Positions 1 to 8,776 of a stretch of 64,000 nt of DNA are shown here, in pieces. The notes under the pieces were generated by a model. It was not told the origin of the DNA. It was given only the letters and a program-made list of their open reading frames with translations, and did no database searches. The translations under genes were made by a program, and so were the position numbers. Source of the DNA: CAYJAD01 sp964369995. Lineage in GTDB: Bacteria > Desulfobacterota > Desulfovibrionia > Desulfovibrionales > Desulfovibrionaceae. Every line of letters starts with the position of its first letter. The stretch's first letter is position 1. The stretch spans positions 6,739-70,738 of the forward strand of contig CAYJHH010000003.1 of assembly GCA_964369995.1 (NCBI GenBank), in the 5' to 3' direction.

Positions 1-326
1 CAAAGGTAGGGGAAGCTCAGAGGGAGAAAACCAATCAAAGATAAAACACAAAGGAAAAAGAAGTAAAAAAGAAAGTGTGGCTGAAGGCGGAACTATGGTG
101 CCAAGTCGTAAACCATCTATCCAAAATAGTTCCAGCACAAGCCCCAAAGCCATGGCCTCAGGTAAAGCATTGGTACATAAACCCATAAAGAGTGCCGCCA
201 CCAAGGGCCTATCAAATAAGGCAATATGTATACTTAAACGTGATATTTGCGATAAGACAAAAAAAAAGCGCCCATGAAAAAAATCATGAAGGATGGCAAA
301 AAAGCCATGGGGGGAAAGAAAGTCAT
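1..326 (-). pseudogene. PTS mannose/sorbose-type EIIC, partial at window edge and frameshifted
   Basis: Reading the minus strand, a frame ending at the left edge encodes FDRPLVAALFMG, ALGLVLELFWIDGLRLGT and IVPPSATLSFLLL, typical of sorbose-family PTS IIC membrane subunits. The only sensible start is the ATG at 326, four bases after the IIB stop. It opens a different frame of 30 codons (hydrophobic, ending FFLSYRKYHV) that stops at 234-236. The two frames join at a run of nine T on the coding strand (259-267): one extra T, or a -1 slip, would give a continuous membrane protein. It could therefore be a real frameshift, a sequencing error, or a slippage-controlled gene. The remainder, and any IID gene, lie outside the window. 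Confidence 0.7.
259..267. repeat. Nine-base A/T homopolymer at the frameshift point of PTS IIC
   Basis: Nine consecutive A on the plus strand (T on the coding strand). This is where the start-containing frame and the conserved IIC frame meet; the conserved frame is -1 relative to the start frame. Runs of this length are prone to polymerase and ribosome slippage. Confidence 0.75.
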
Positions 327-330
327 GTCG

Positions 331-813
331 TTAAAATAATTCATGTAGGCTCCGCGCCTTTTCACTGGGAATGGAACGCAAATCCAGGAAAAATTTTTCA
401 TCTAAAGCCATGAGTATTTGCTTTTCTTCCTCGGTAACAAATATGTGAGAACACAATTCTTTTTTTCCGGCACTGTAGTGAGTATTGCCAATATTAAGCT
501 CTATTTTAGGCATGGGATGGAGCATTTGTTGTGCCGAATACAAAACAGTGGCCGCGTGCAAATCGCTAATACTTTCAAAAAGAACCAACACCATTTCTGC
601 AGCACAATTTTGCAAAGCTTGAGGCACTTCAGTCAATGCCATAAAGTGAATTTGCACTCGTTGTGGTACGGCAAGGCGCATGATTTGTTGGCGCAATAAG
701 TCTTGCACGAGACCGTCATGCGCCACAATCACATGCCTTGCATTTATATGAGGCAACCATGCTTCTATAATTTGCCCATGAATGAGCCTATTATCCACGC
801 GAAAAAGAATCAT
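331..813 (-). CDS. PTS mannose/sorbose-family EIIB component
   Basis: 160 residues. The N-terminus LFRVDNRLIHGQIIEAW matches the start of IIB domains of the mannose/sorbose/fructosamine family; the His of RLIHGQ is the predicted phosphorylation site that receives phosphate from IIA. The family is a cytoplasmic Rossmann-like domain that passes phosphate to the sugar bound at IIC/IID. It lies 11 bases downstream of the IIA gene on the same strand, with the IIC reading frame directly after it, so IIA, IIB and IIC are separate polypeptides here. The substrate cannot be read from the sequence. In this setting, next to rapZ, hpf and rpoN, a regulatory as well as a transport role is possible; that is inference. 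Confidence 0.9.
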   Translation of the reverse strand: MILFRVDNRLIHGQIIEAWLPHINARHVIVAHDGLVQDLLRQQIMRLAVPQRVQIHFMALTEVPQALQNCAAEMVLVLFESISDLHAATVLYSAQQMLHPMPKIELNIGNTHYSAGKKELCSHIFVTEEEKQILMALDEKFFLDLRSIPSEKARSLHELF

Positions 814-824
814 GAGCCTGCGTC

Positions 825-1241
825 TTATTTATTATCTAGCATTTTACCGGCCACCACAATGCCGCTCTTACCAGCCTCGCCGGCAAGGACAGCAAGCTCT
901 GCCAAAGGTTTGGAACGCGCGGAAAAAACCTTTATTACCATGGGCAAATTAAGCCCCGTGACAACTTCGATTTTATGCTTTGCCAATAAGGCCAAGGAAA
1001 GATTGGTGGGAGTACCGCCAAACATATCCGTAAGAATAATAACACCCGCACCTTTATCAAGACGGAATGCCGCATCTTCTAGGCGCTGCACCGTATCGCT
1101 TACATCTTGCGCCACATCCACAGATATGGATGCGCAATCTTCTATGGGTCCCAAAATAAGCTCTGCGGTGCGCAATGTCACCGTACCATAATCACCGTGC
1201 GCCACCACGATGATACCCACGTGATTTTCTATTTGACTCAT
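825..1241 (-). CDS. PTS mannose-family EIIA component
   Basis: 138 residues, the usual size of a free-standing IIA-Man domain. The N-terminal segment GIIVVAHGDYG contains the conserved His (about residue 15) phosphorylated by HPr, and the later DMFGGTPTNLSL motif is the other family signature. It receives phosphate from HPr and donates it to IIB. A strong AGGAGG ribosome site stands just before the ATG. A small perfect stem-loop (1251-1269) touches that ribosome site. The gene follows rapZ by about 60 bases and precedes IIB, so cotranscription is likely. Confidence 0.92.
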   Translation of the reverse strand: MSQIENHVGIIVVAHGDYGTVTLRTAELILGPIEDCASISVDVAQDVSDTVQRLEDAAFRLDKGAGVIILTDMFGGTPTNLSLALLAKHKIEVVTGLNLPMVIKVFSARSKPLAELAVLAGEAGKSGIVVAGKMLDNK

Positions 1242-1250
1242 ATTTTCCTC

Positions 1251-1269
1251 CTAGCTGTTCTCCAGCTAG
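1251..1269 (-). promoter_or_regulatory. Stem-loop adjoining the ribosome-binding site of the PTS IIA gene
   Basis: CTAGCTG, a 5-base loop, then CAGCTAG: a perfect 7-bp inverted repeat in the rapZ-IIA gap. Its proximal arm abuts and slightly overlaps the AGGAGG Shine-Dalgarno sequence. It could modulate translation or protect an RNA 5' end after processing. There is no T-run, so it is not a standard terminator. Confidence 0.45.
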
Positions 1270-1301
1270 AATATAGTGCTCTGTATATACTTTGGCGCCC
1301 T

Positions 1302-2342
1302 TTAGCCATACACATGAGGGTCAAAGGACATGTGCCTATGTTCCAAAGACACGGCATAGCCTGCCTGCTTTAAAGCTTTATATAAACGCTCCACAGTGGC
1401 TACAGAACGGTGGCGACCACCCGTACAACCAATGGCCAAGGTAACTCTATAGCGGCCTTCTGCCTCCATAAGTCCCAAAGTAAAGAGCATAAAACTTAAA
1501 AACTTTTCTAAAAAAACTTGTTCTAAATTATTCTTAAAAATATATTGATCAATGACAAGATCTTTTCCACTCAAAGGGCGTAGTTCCAAATCAAAATGCG
1601 GATTAGGCAAAAAACGTACATCAAGAAGCACATCAGCCTCTTTGGGAACGCCATATTTAAAACCAAATGAAATAATATTCACTTTAAGTGGACGTAGATA
1701 TTCTTTTTTTTCATTATGCCCTTGAGGGCCGTAATGCTGCTGTATAACACGGCGCAAATCATGAATGGAATAGGAGCTGGTGTCTAGCACCACATCGGCC
1801 ATATCACGAATGGGTACAAGGTTTCGTCGCTCCGAAATGAGCGCCCCCTCAAGACCTATGCCGCGTTGCTCTCCAAGCTTTGCCCCTTGTTCCAAAGGGT
1901 GCGGACGTCTTGTGGTGGCATAACGACGCAAAAGCTCTGCTTCCGAAGCTTCCAAAAACAGAAAATGCGGCTGCACGCCTTGAGCGCACATCTTTTCAAT
2001 GGCGGTGCTCACTTCTTCGGCAAGGCTATCATTGTATAACGAAATACCAAGAGCTATACCGCGGAAACGATGCATGGATTCATGCTGCATCATGCTCACC
2101 ATTTCATGAGCTAAAGACACAGGCAAACCATCCACAGTAAAGTAGCCTAGGTCTTCAAAAACCTGTAAGGCCGTACTTTTACCCGCACCGGATAAACCTG
2201 TCACTATATAGGCAGCCACAGGCGCTTTGGCCTTGACCAAATCCTGTATACTTTGCGCAGCTTCTGATAAAACAGAACTCTGCACTTGCGTATTATCACA
2301 GCCTTGTTCGGGCAATGTGTCTTCTTTTGGCCTATCTTGCAT
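1302..2342 (-). CDS. rapZ: RapZ, RNase adapter / nucleotide-binding protein
   Basis: 346 residues from the chosen start. The Walker A motif GLSGAGKST lies near residue 49, and the conserved C-terminal region includes DVRFLPNP and IGCTGGRHRSVA. In E. coli RapZ binds the small RNA GlmZ and presents it to RNase E, so tuning glucosamine-6-phosphate synthase; family members outside enterobacteria are less well understood. I chose the ATG at 2342 because GGAGAAG precedes it at good spacing and because an upstream in-frame start would put coding sequence inside a strong stem-loop (2361-2398). The residues before the P-loop form a longer, low-conservation N-terminal extension than in E. coli. It sits between hpf and PTS IIA, a common grouping in proteobacteria. 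Confidence 0.93.
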   Translation of the reverse strand: MQDRPKEDTLPEQGCDNTQVQSSVLSEAAQSIQDLVKAKAPVAAYIVTGLSGAGKSTALQVFEDLGYFTVDGLPVSLAHEMVSMMQHESMHRFRGIALGISLYNDSLAEEVSTAIEKMCAQGVQPHFLFLEASEAELLRRYATTRRPHPLEQGAKLGEQRGIGLEGALISERRNLVPIRDMADVVLDTSSYSIHDLRRVIQQHYGPQGHNEKKEYLRPLKVNIISFGFKYGVPKEADVLLDVRFLPNPHFDLELRPLSGKDLVIDQYIFKNNLEQVFLEKFLSFMLFTLGLMEAEGRYRVTLAIGCTGGRHRSVATVERLYKALKQAGYAVSLEHRHMSFDPHVYG

Positions 2343-2360
2343 GACAGCTTCTCCAAAGTA

Positions 2361-2398
2361 AAATGCTCTGCCTCCAGTTCCCCAGCGGCAGAGCATTT
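2361..2398 (-). terminator. Strong stem-loop between hpf and rapZ (attenuator or terminator)
   Basis: AAATGCTCTGCC and GGCAGAGCATTT form a perfect 12-bp stem with a 14-base loop, 10 bases past the hpf stop and directly before the rapZ ribosome site. The T-run on the minus strand is only four bases, so partial termination or RNA stabilisation is more likely than a full stop. It could set hpf mRNA above rapZ mRNA. Confidence 0.65.
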
Positions 2399-2407
2399 TT
2401 TAATGCA

Positions 2408-2941
2408 TTATACGACGGGGTCGATGAGCCCATAGTCTCCGCTGCGCCTGCGGTAAACAACGTTAATACGCTGATTTTCTTCGTTTAAGAATACGAGAAA
2501 TTCACTACCTACAGATTCTAGCTGCAATATGCCTTCATCTAAAGACATGGGCTTAGGCTCAAAGCGGCGTGTGCCAATGGGTTCATCATCTTTTTCTGCG
2601 CCAAAGTTGTATGTGAAGATTTCCACTTTAGCATCACGAGCCTGACGATGATGTTTCTTTAAACGAGAAACATGCTTTTTAATTTGCGCTTCCAACTTAT
2701 CAAGCACAAGGTCAATGGAAGAATACATTTCTTCTGTTTTCTCTGTGGCTGCTAAGGAAAGCCCTTCACCAGTAATGCGAACATCACAGGCATGACGGAA
2801 TTTATCTAGGGAAAGATTGACTTGCACATCTAGCCCCGCTGCTTTGCCAAAAAAACGGCCAAGCTTTTCAAAACGGCGACGTGCGTACTTTTTCAGGTGA
2901 TCCGATGGTTCAAAGTTCTTGAACGTGAAGGCAATATTCAT
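2408..2941 (-). CDS. hpf: Ribosome hibernation promoting factor, long form
   Basis: 177 residues, the size of long HPF rather than the short enterobacterial form. The N-terminal domain (about 1-100, starting MNIAFTFKNFEPSDHLKKYA) is the S30AE/YfiA fold that binds the 30S decoding region. The C-terminal domain (about 120-177, containing RRFEPKPMSLDEGILQLE and VVYRRRSGDYGLIDP) is the dimerisation domain that joins two ribosomes as 100S particles. A strong AAGGAGG site precedes the ATG. It is encoded between rpoN and rapZ, as in many proteobacteria, where the sigma-54 cluster contains hpf. Confidence 0.95.
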   Translation of the reverse strand: MNIAFTFKNFEPSDHLKKYARRRFEKLGRFFGKAAGLDVQVNLSLDKFRHACDVRITGEGLSLAATEKTEEMYSSIDLVLDKLEAQIKKHVSRLKKHHRQARDAKVEIFTYNFGAEKDDEPIGTRRFEPKPMSLDEGILQLESVGSEFLVFLNEENQRINVVYRRRSGDYGLIDPVV

Positions 2942-3169
2942 AACTTCCTCCTTGGTTCAAATCAGCACGAGGACGTGCCAACATGCGTGATTAGAGAATT
3001 TTTTTACACAACAATTACAGAGGCATTTGCACGTATATGTACAAAACAAGAGGCACAAAAATACGTCTTTTAACGGCACATTATAAGCACCTGCGCATAT
3101 TTTTTACCCATGCGAGCAAAGCCCGCATTTAGTGCCCTGACACATGACCATGTGCCAAGCCTCTTACCA

Positions 3170-4597
3170 CTAAAAATGCTCTTTTCTGCGCGAAGAGGAG
3201 GCGATATCCATAGCAGTACGATATTTCGCCACAGTTCTGCGTGCAATATTCACTTTGAGATGCTCTTTAAGCATTTCACCTATGCGTTCATCACTGAGAG
3301 GATTTTTACTATCTTCCTCAGCAATAAATTTCTTAATGAGAGCTTTTACACTTTCTGAGCCCACTTGGCTGCCATCGTCCAGTTCCAATGCACTATTGAA
3401 GAAAAACTTCAATTCATAGGTACCGTGCGGTGTGGCCACATACTTATTGGAAGTAATACGGCTCACAGTGGACTCATGCATGGAAATATCATCAGCAATA
3501 TTCTTTAAAATCAAGGGTGCCAATTGCGTGACACCACGTTCAAAAAAGGGCCTTTGATATTTGATAATGCTCTCAACTACCTTATACAGCGTGCGCTGTC
3601 TTTGGTAAAGACTTTTTATAAGCCAAGAAGCTGCTCGCATCTTTTCAGAACAATATTCCTTATCCTGCGAATTCATGTCTTCCAGACTTTCTGTGAGAGT
3701 ATCTGATAATTGCAAATGCGGCAAGCCATCATCATTTAAAATAATAACAAATTCGCCATTAAAATTATATACAAAAACATCAGGACTCACAAAGGATGTA
3801 TCGCTATCGCCAAAGGAGGCGCCAGGAAGAGGCTCAAGAGATTGGATGATATCCAAATACTCTTTCAAATCTTCCATGGTAAGCTGAAATTTACGTAATA
3901 AAGGTTTATAGCGCTTATTTTCCAAGTCTTCCAAATGCTCGGTAACCAAGGCCACCAAGATGGGGTCGCGGTCATAGCGCAAGGAGCGCAATTGAATCAT
4001 AAGACATTCTTGAGCAGATCTGGCAGCCACACCAATGGGATCAAACATTTGCACAATGGCAAGCACATCTTCCACTTCTTGTGTATCTGTATCAAGCATT
4101 TGCGCCATATCTTCCACAGAAGCTTGTAAATAGCCTGAAGAAGAAAGATTACCAATGATAACCTCTCCCACATCTTTTTGTGCATCACTTAAAAGAGAAG
4201 ATAAACGTAATTGCCAAAGCAAATGAGCATCTAAGGACGGTTTTTCGGTGTAGCGAGCCTCAAAGGAAGAAATTTCATCCAAAGCTTCAAATTCTCTAGA
4301 AGAGTTATTACGTGGGGATGAGGCAAATTCACCAAGATAATCTTCCCAATCAGCGCCTTTGGCCAATTCGCCATCGTAAACGGCATCATCGTTTTTTTCT
4401 GTGCGAACTTCCACCTTTTCTGCTTCGGGAGCATCATCATGCCCCTCTTCAAGGAAAGGGTTTTCTAAGAGCTCGCGTTGTACAGTTTCCACAAGCTCAA
4501 GGCGCGATAACTGCAAAAGCTTAATGGCTTGTTGCAGTTGCGGCGTCATAATGAGTTGTTGCGATAATTTCAGCTGTTGACGAAGTTCTAATGCCAT
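3170..4597 (-). CDS. rpoN: RNA polymerase sigma-54 factor
   Basis: 475 residues. Region I is the glutamine/leucine-rich start (LKLSQQLIMTPQLQQAIKLLQ) that contacts enhancer-binding activators. An acidic region II follows (about 55-110), then the core-binding domain, a helix-turn-helix (MHESTVSRITSNKYV) and the RpoN box ARRTVAKYR close to the C-terminus, which recognises the -24 element. All landmarks are intact, so the organism should use TGGCAC-N5-TTGC promoters. A ribosome site AAAGGC lies 7 bases before the ATG. The upstream neighbour is the AsmA gene 215 bases away and hpf follows after 228 bases, so rpoN may have its own promoter. Confidence 0.97.
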   Translation of the reverse strand: MALELRQQLKLSQQLIMTPQLQQAIKLLQLSRLELVETVQRELLENPFLEEGHDDAPEAEKVEVRTEKNDDAVYDGELAKGADWEDYLGEFASSPRNNSSREFEALDEISSFEARYTEKPSLDAHLLWQLRLSSLLSDAQKDVGEVIIGNLSSSGYLQASVEDMAQMLDTDTQEVEDVLAIVQMFDPIGVAARSAQECLMIQLRSLRYDRDPILVALVTEHLEDLENKRYKPLLRKFQLTMEDLKEYLDIIQSLEPLPGASFGDSDTSFVSPDVFVYNFNGEFVIILNDDGLPHLQLSDTLTESLEDMNSQDKEYCSEKMRAASWLIKSLYQRQRTLYKVVESIIKYQRPFFERGVTQLAPLILKNIADDISMHESTVSRITSNKYVATPHGTYELKFFFNSALELDDGSQVGSESVKALIKKFIAEEDSKNPLSDERIGEMLKEHLKVNIARRTVAKYRTAMDIASSSRRKEHF

Positions 4598-4812
4598 CTG
4601 TTATGCCTTTAGCCTAGAATTTTACTGAGCCTAGGCAAAATGCCAAAGCCCTATACAAATACTATGCCACAACCTTAACATCTATGCAAGCTTGAGTGGG
4701 CATATGTTTAAATTAGCACAAAACACCTCAAGCGAAAACAAGAAAAGAACTTTCTTATTGAATAGTTACAGCCCTAAAAACTAAATATCTTTTATACTTT
4801 ATTCCACAAAAA

Positions 4813-7800
4813 CTATTTAAATAAACCAAAGATGGCACCAAAAATACCCCCAATCAGATCAAATACCCCCATACCCAAGGAGCCTATGGCGGATAAAAGC
4901 ACTGCGCCTGTATGCACATCGCGTTTAGGGTCTGCCATATCTCCATAAAAACGCACAGGAATATCATTAAGACCGCCGGTACTTGCCACTAAATTCATAT
5001 CTAAGGTGTCATTGACAAAGTCAACTTTGCCGCGCCCTCTTGCGCTCAGGCCATCGCCTTTCAATTCAAACTGATGGCTTTCTAAAACGCCTTTGGTAAT
5101 AACACCGGCATCTTTAAAATAATTTATATGGGTGGGATTTCCCTCAAGTTTACCTTGGGCATCACGACTTTGCAAAAAGCCCTGCCCCACTTGTAAACGC
5201 CAAGTACCGTCAAAAGCTGCGGGGATATCGCGCGTGTACCGTATGGGGCCTTGCGCCGAAAGCCAAAAATCCGCCGAGCCGGCAATGGCTGTTTCCAATT
5301 GCAAGTCTTCGCTTAAGCCAAAAAGATTTGCTTTTTTAGCCACAACCCCCACTTGGGTTTGTAAGGCGCCATTTTTCACTGTGCCTTTAAAGTTAATGAC
5401 AGCATCGCCACCATAAAACTGCGCCTTGGTGGGAGTACATTCTAAGGATGCTTTTGAGATAGTTATGGGGGCCACCACATTTTTTACCTGCACCTTATTC
5501 ATACGATAGGTACCAATGCGCACTATCCCTTTAGCCTGAAAATCCTCCAACCATTTCCACGACAAAGCCCGTTCTGACGCGCTTGGCTTCGCCATGGTTA
5601 CCGTTTTTATGGGTGTTGCGGCATTTGAGGAAGCTTGGGTAACGGAAGCCGCTGAAAGCGTTTGCTTTGCCCCTTGAGCATTTTGCACTTTTTGAGATGC
5701 AGAAGCTTTAGACACTTTTTTATCCCTAAAAAGCACATCAAAATCAAATACATTGGCTGCAAGGTCAAAGCTCCATGCAGGCTTTGATGTAAAGGTTCGC
5801 TGCATTTTTCCTGTGACCAGCATATCTTGCACCTGCATTTGAATTTTTTCCATGCGCAACAAATCTTTGGCATAAGCCATATTCATACTCAGCGTGGCAG
5901 ATTGCGGCGCTGTAGGAGGCAGCAAGGGGCGCCCCTCATCATCCAAACGTGCCAAGACTTTACTCAAAGCTTTGGTGGAGCTATTAACGGTGGCCGTCCA
6001 TACAATATCCTTGGAAAAATTCATCTCCCCAAAGCCTGAAGCCTGCATGCCTGCCAAACTTGGCACCGTTCCCTTGGCCTTACGCAGTGCCACTGTTCCC
6101 TTGGTGGTATTAAGTGAGAGCTGTGTATCAAATTCCACTGTGGTGCTATGGGGTAAGGTGGTGAGCTGCGGCGCAAAAGTCACCTCTACTGAGCCAGGAA
6201 TATTATGCAAAGCCACTGTGCCATAATCGGCATCAATGAATTCTAAGGAACCATTCCACGTACTTTTGGCTGAAATATCTTCCGTATCTAAGGCGGCGCG
6301 CCATTTTCCGGCATATTCCAGTTTGGGCGGCCATTGCGCTCCGCTCACTTTGGCATCATTTTGCCCTGCCACGGTGGCTGCCACTGTCATGAGCTTAAAA
6401 GGTACTTTTTTCTTGGAGCGCGAATAAAAATTTCCATTTTCCACTCGCAAGGACGCTGTGCCTCCCAAAGAAACCAAAAACTCCCCGGCATAAATGCCCT
6501 TACCGGAAGCTGTGGCCTCAATGGACATGCGCCCATCAAACAATGTGCGCCCAATGAGCCGCTCCACAGGTCTTTGCGCCCGCACTCGGCGTAACTTTGC
6601 AGACATATCATAAGCGGATTCATCCTGAGCATTACGATACAAAATGGCTTTACCCTCAGCGCCACCATCAAAAAAGTCTTTGGCTGTAAAAGCGAGCACC
6701 GCCGCCTCTGCATGCTTTGCCGCAAATTTTTCTCCATCCAAACCCATGGGATTCACCCGAAAACGAAAGCCTTTTATAGGCAATTCCCAAGCATACACCG
6801 TATCTGCCGCCACTCGAATGTCATAATCTACACTAACAACATCTTCTCCCTCCAACGCTTGCGCTTCAGGAGTTCCCGGCTCAGGCGTCAAAGGTTTATG
6901 AGCAAATGCTAAACCCTCAGGGCGCACGCCTTCGGCTTCCGGATACACCTTACCAAGATACAATTCCGGAGAATGAATATCTAAAAAGACCACAGCCTTA
7001 GACCATGTGGGTACGCCGCCCTTGCCGGTAAAGCGAGCCCCTGCAGCCTCAGCGCTGAGCCGTGGCACCGTTAGGCCCTTTTTATCTATTTGAAAATCCA
7101 GATTTCCCTTAATACGATGCAACGTATGCTGTAAGCCCGGTGGCATATGCCGCGCAAAACCAAACCACTGCGTAAGACTTAATTGCGCCACATCTATATG
7201 TCCGCGTACTAAGGGATTTTCCAAGTCTTTAAGCTGCAAAGCCGCTTGTAATTGTAAGGAATCTTCCTCTAAACGAACCTTCACGTCCTTTACATACACT
7301 GTTTCTTGCAAATCTCCCGACACAGAGCCAGAGCTGTGCACAGCAATGGGTCTGTCATGCCAAAGCAAATGTGTGTTTATATGCCATTGCCCCTGCAAAT
7401 TTGTACCTGCAAGGTTCATAGGTGATGCCGTTGGCAGCTCACTGAAAGGGTCAGGCGATGTACTTAATGGCGATGCGCTTAATAAGCTTGTGGGCAAATG
7501 TTCTTTCAGTACTTGGGGCAGCACTTGGGGCAGGGCTTGAGACAAACCTTCTGGAAGCACCTTAGAAACCACGGAACTTATGGTATCTTGCATGGTATAG
7601 CGCAAAGAAATATCTATGTCTGTTTGCGCCAACACATCGCGCACATCTCCCTTGCTTTGCACGCGCACAAATATACTTTCATCCAAATCGCCATCCAATG
7701 TGAGCATGAAGGATTGTGCCGAAGCAACAACTTGCTTTTTCATAAAAAATGTAGCCGCATCAAAGCGCACATGCCCGTCCAATGCCCCCAAGGCTCCCAA

Positions 7801-8652
7801 TGCCACAGAAGTATTGAGGGATTGACATTGCAAAGACCAGTTTTCTTGCTCGAGCAAGAGACTGCCATGTAATATTTCCAGAGAGGAACCATATAAAAAC
7901 GCCGGCACCAAGCTGGGAAGCTGTTGTAAAAAATTTTCCACCACAACACCCACATGGGGTACGTCTTCTTGTGTTTTTTCCGTTTCTGCCACAGGCGTGG
8001 CAGTGGCCCTATCTTTTTTCAAAGAAGTCTTTGACGCCACAGCTTCTAGTATATTTGAAGAATCATGGGCAGATGCATTTTGAGCATCCGTGGAAGGCGC
8101 CTCTTGGGCCGATGTCGCTTCTTGTGCAGGTGCAGCCAACACAAAATGAGGGCGCCAGAGAGATATATCCCCCAAAGCAAAATTTCCTTTAAATATAGGC
8201 AACAAAGAAGGGCGCAATGTGGCATAAGCCACATCAAGGCTAAAGTCTGCATGGGTCACATGCACATCGGCAAAAGATAAGGCTGGCAAGGGCAATAAAG
8301 CCATATCTATGCCGGAAAACTTCAATTCCATACCCGTATGTTTTTGCAACTCTTGAGAAATTTTATGACTTATTTCCTCAGGATACACTTTAACAAAAGT
8401 AAAAACGGCCAAGAAGCTTATGACAAGCAAGCTGACCAAAAAAGCCGCTGTATACGCACAAGGGCGCCAGAGAAAAGCAGTTTTTTGCCTCCAAGACGTA
8501 CGCCCTCCCCTCTGCCCTGCAGGTGATGGCGAAGACTTTACAGCGCTTACAGTGGAAGACTGATGAGAAAACTTAGAAGAACCTTCTGCCGAAGGGCTCT
8601 TTTTTTGAGAATCTGGAGGAGGTGTTTTGCTATGCACTTGACGAGTATCCAT
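4813..8652 (-). CDS. AsmA-family large inner-membrane/periplasmic protein
   Basis: 1279 residues. A charged, Ser/Pro-rich cytoplasmic start (about 1-55) is followed by one transmembrane helix (about 57-80) and then the AsmA N-terminal signature (HKISQELQKHTGMELKFSGIDM). A very long periplasmic part with repeated beta-type segments follows. The C-terminal block DTLDMNLVASTGGLNDIPVRF is typical of AsmA-like C-terminal domains, and the protein ends in a short Gly/Ile/Phe-rich hydrophobic tail. The family is linked to envelope biogenesis and, for its larger members, to phospholipid transport between membranes; this protein's exact role is unknown. Low-complexity Ala/Ser stretches occur near residues 165-215 and 980-1020. 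The ribosome site is weak. Confidence 0.85.
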   Translation of the reverse strand: MDTRQVHSKTPPPDSQKKSPSAEGSSKFSHQSSTVSAVKSSPSPAGQRGGRTSWRQKTAFLWRPCAYTAAFLVSLLVISFLAVFTFVKVYPEEISHKISQELQKHTGMELKFSGIDMALLPLPALSFADVHVTHADFSLDVAYATLRPSLLPIFKGNFALGDISLWRPHFVLAAPAQEATSAQEAPSTDAQNASAHDSSNILEAVASKTSLKKDRATATPVAETEKTQEDVPHVGVVVENFLQQLPSLVPAFLYGSSLEILHGSLLLEQENWSLQCQSLNTSVALGALGALDGHVRFDAATFFMKKQVVASAQSFMLTLDGDLDESIFVRVQSKGDVRDVLAQTDIDISLRYTMQDTISSVVSKVLPEGLSQALPQVLPQVLKEHLPTSLLSASPLSTSPDPFSELPTASPMNLAGTNLQGQWHINTHLLWHDRPIAVHSSGSVSGDLQETVYVKDVKVRLEEDSLQLQAALQLKDLENPLVRGHIDVAQLSLTQWFGFARHMPPGLQHTLHRIKGNLDFQIDKKGLTVPRLSAEAAGARFTGKGGVPTWSKAVVFLDIHSPELYLGKVYPEAEGVRPEGLAFAHKPLTPEPGTPEAQALEGEDVVSVDYDIRVAADTVYAWELPIKGFRFRVNPMGLDGEKFAAKHAEAAVLAFTAKDFFDGGAEGKAILYRNAQDESAYDMSAKLRRVRAQRPVERLIGRTLFDGRMSIEATASGKGIYAGEFLVSLGGTASLRVENGNFYSRSKKKVPFKLMTVAATVAGQNDAKVSGAQWPPKLEYAGKWRAALDTEDISAKSTWNGSLEFIDADYGTVALHNIPGSVEVTFAPQLTTLPHSTTVEFDTQLSLNTTKGTVALRKAKGTVPSLAGMQASGFGEMNFSKDIVWTATVNSSTKALSKVLARLDDEGRPLLPPTAPQSATLSMNMAYAKDLLRMEKIQMQVQDMLVTGKMQRTFTSKPAWSFDLAANVFDFDVLFRDKKVSKASASQKVQNAQGAKQTLSAASVTQASSNAATPIKTVTMAKPSASERALSWKWLEDFQAKGIVRIGTYRMNKVQVKNVVAPITISKASLECTPTKAQFYGGDAVINFKGTVKNGALQTQVGVVAKKANLFGLSEDLQLETAIAGSADFWLSAQGPIRYTRDIPAAFDGTWRLQVGQGFLQSRDAQGKLEGNPTHINYFKDAGVITKGVLESHQFELKGDGLSARGRGKVDFVNDTLDMNLVASTGGLNDIPVRFYGDMADPKRDVHTGAVLLSAIGSLGMGVFDLIGGIFGAIFGLFK

Positions 8653-8705
8653 GTGTAAAGATATGATTATTACAACTAAATTTCAGGACTGGTGAAGTCT
8701 TTCTA

Positions 8706-8730
8706 TATAATGTTTGCGCACAAGGCGCAA
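8706..8730 (+). promoter_or_regulatory. Candidate promoter and operator-like palindrome before the glycosyltransferase gene
   Basis: A consensus -10 TATAAT is at 8706-8711. No good -35 is visible at 17 bp. Immediately after it TTGCGC (8714-8719) and GCGCAA (8725-8730) make an inverted repeat across the expected start site. It could be an operator or a 5'-UTR hairpin. The TTG start at 8777 follows. Confidence 0.45.
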
Positions 8731-8776
8731 CACGAAATGCTAGCCTGTTCTTACAAAAAAATCATAAAGGTTTGTT

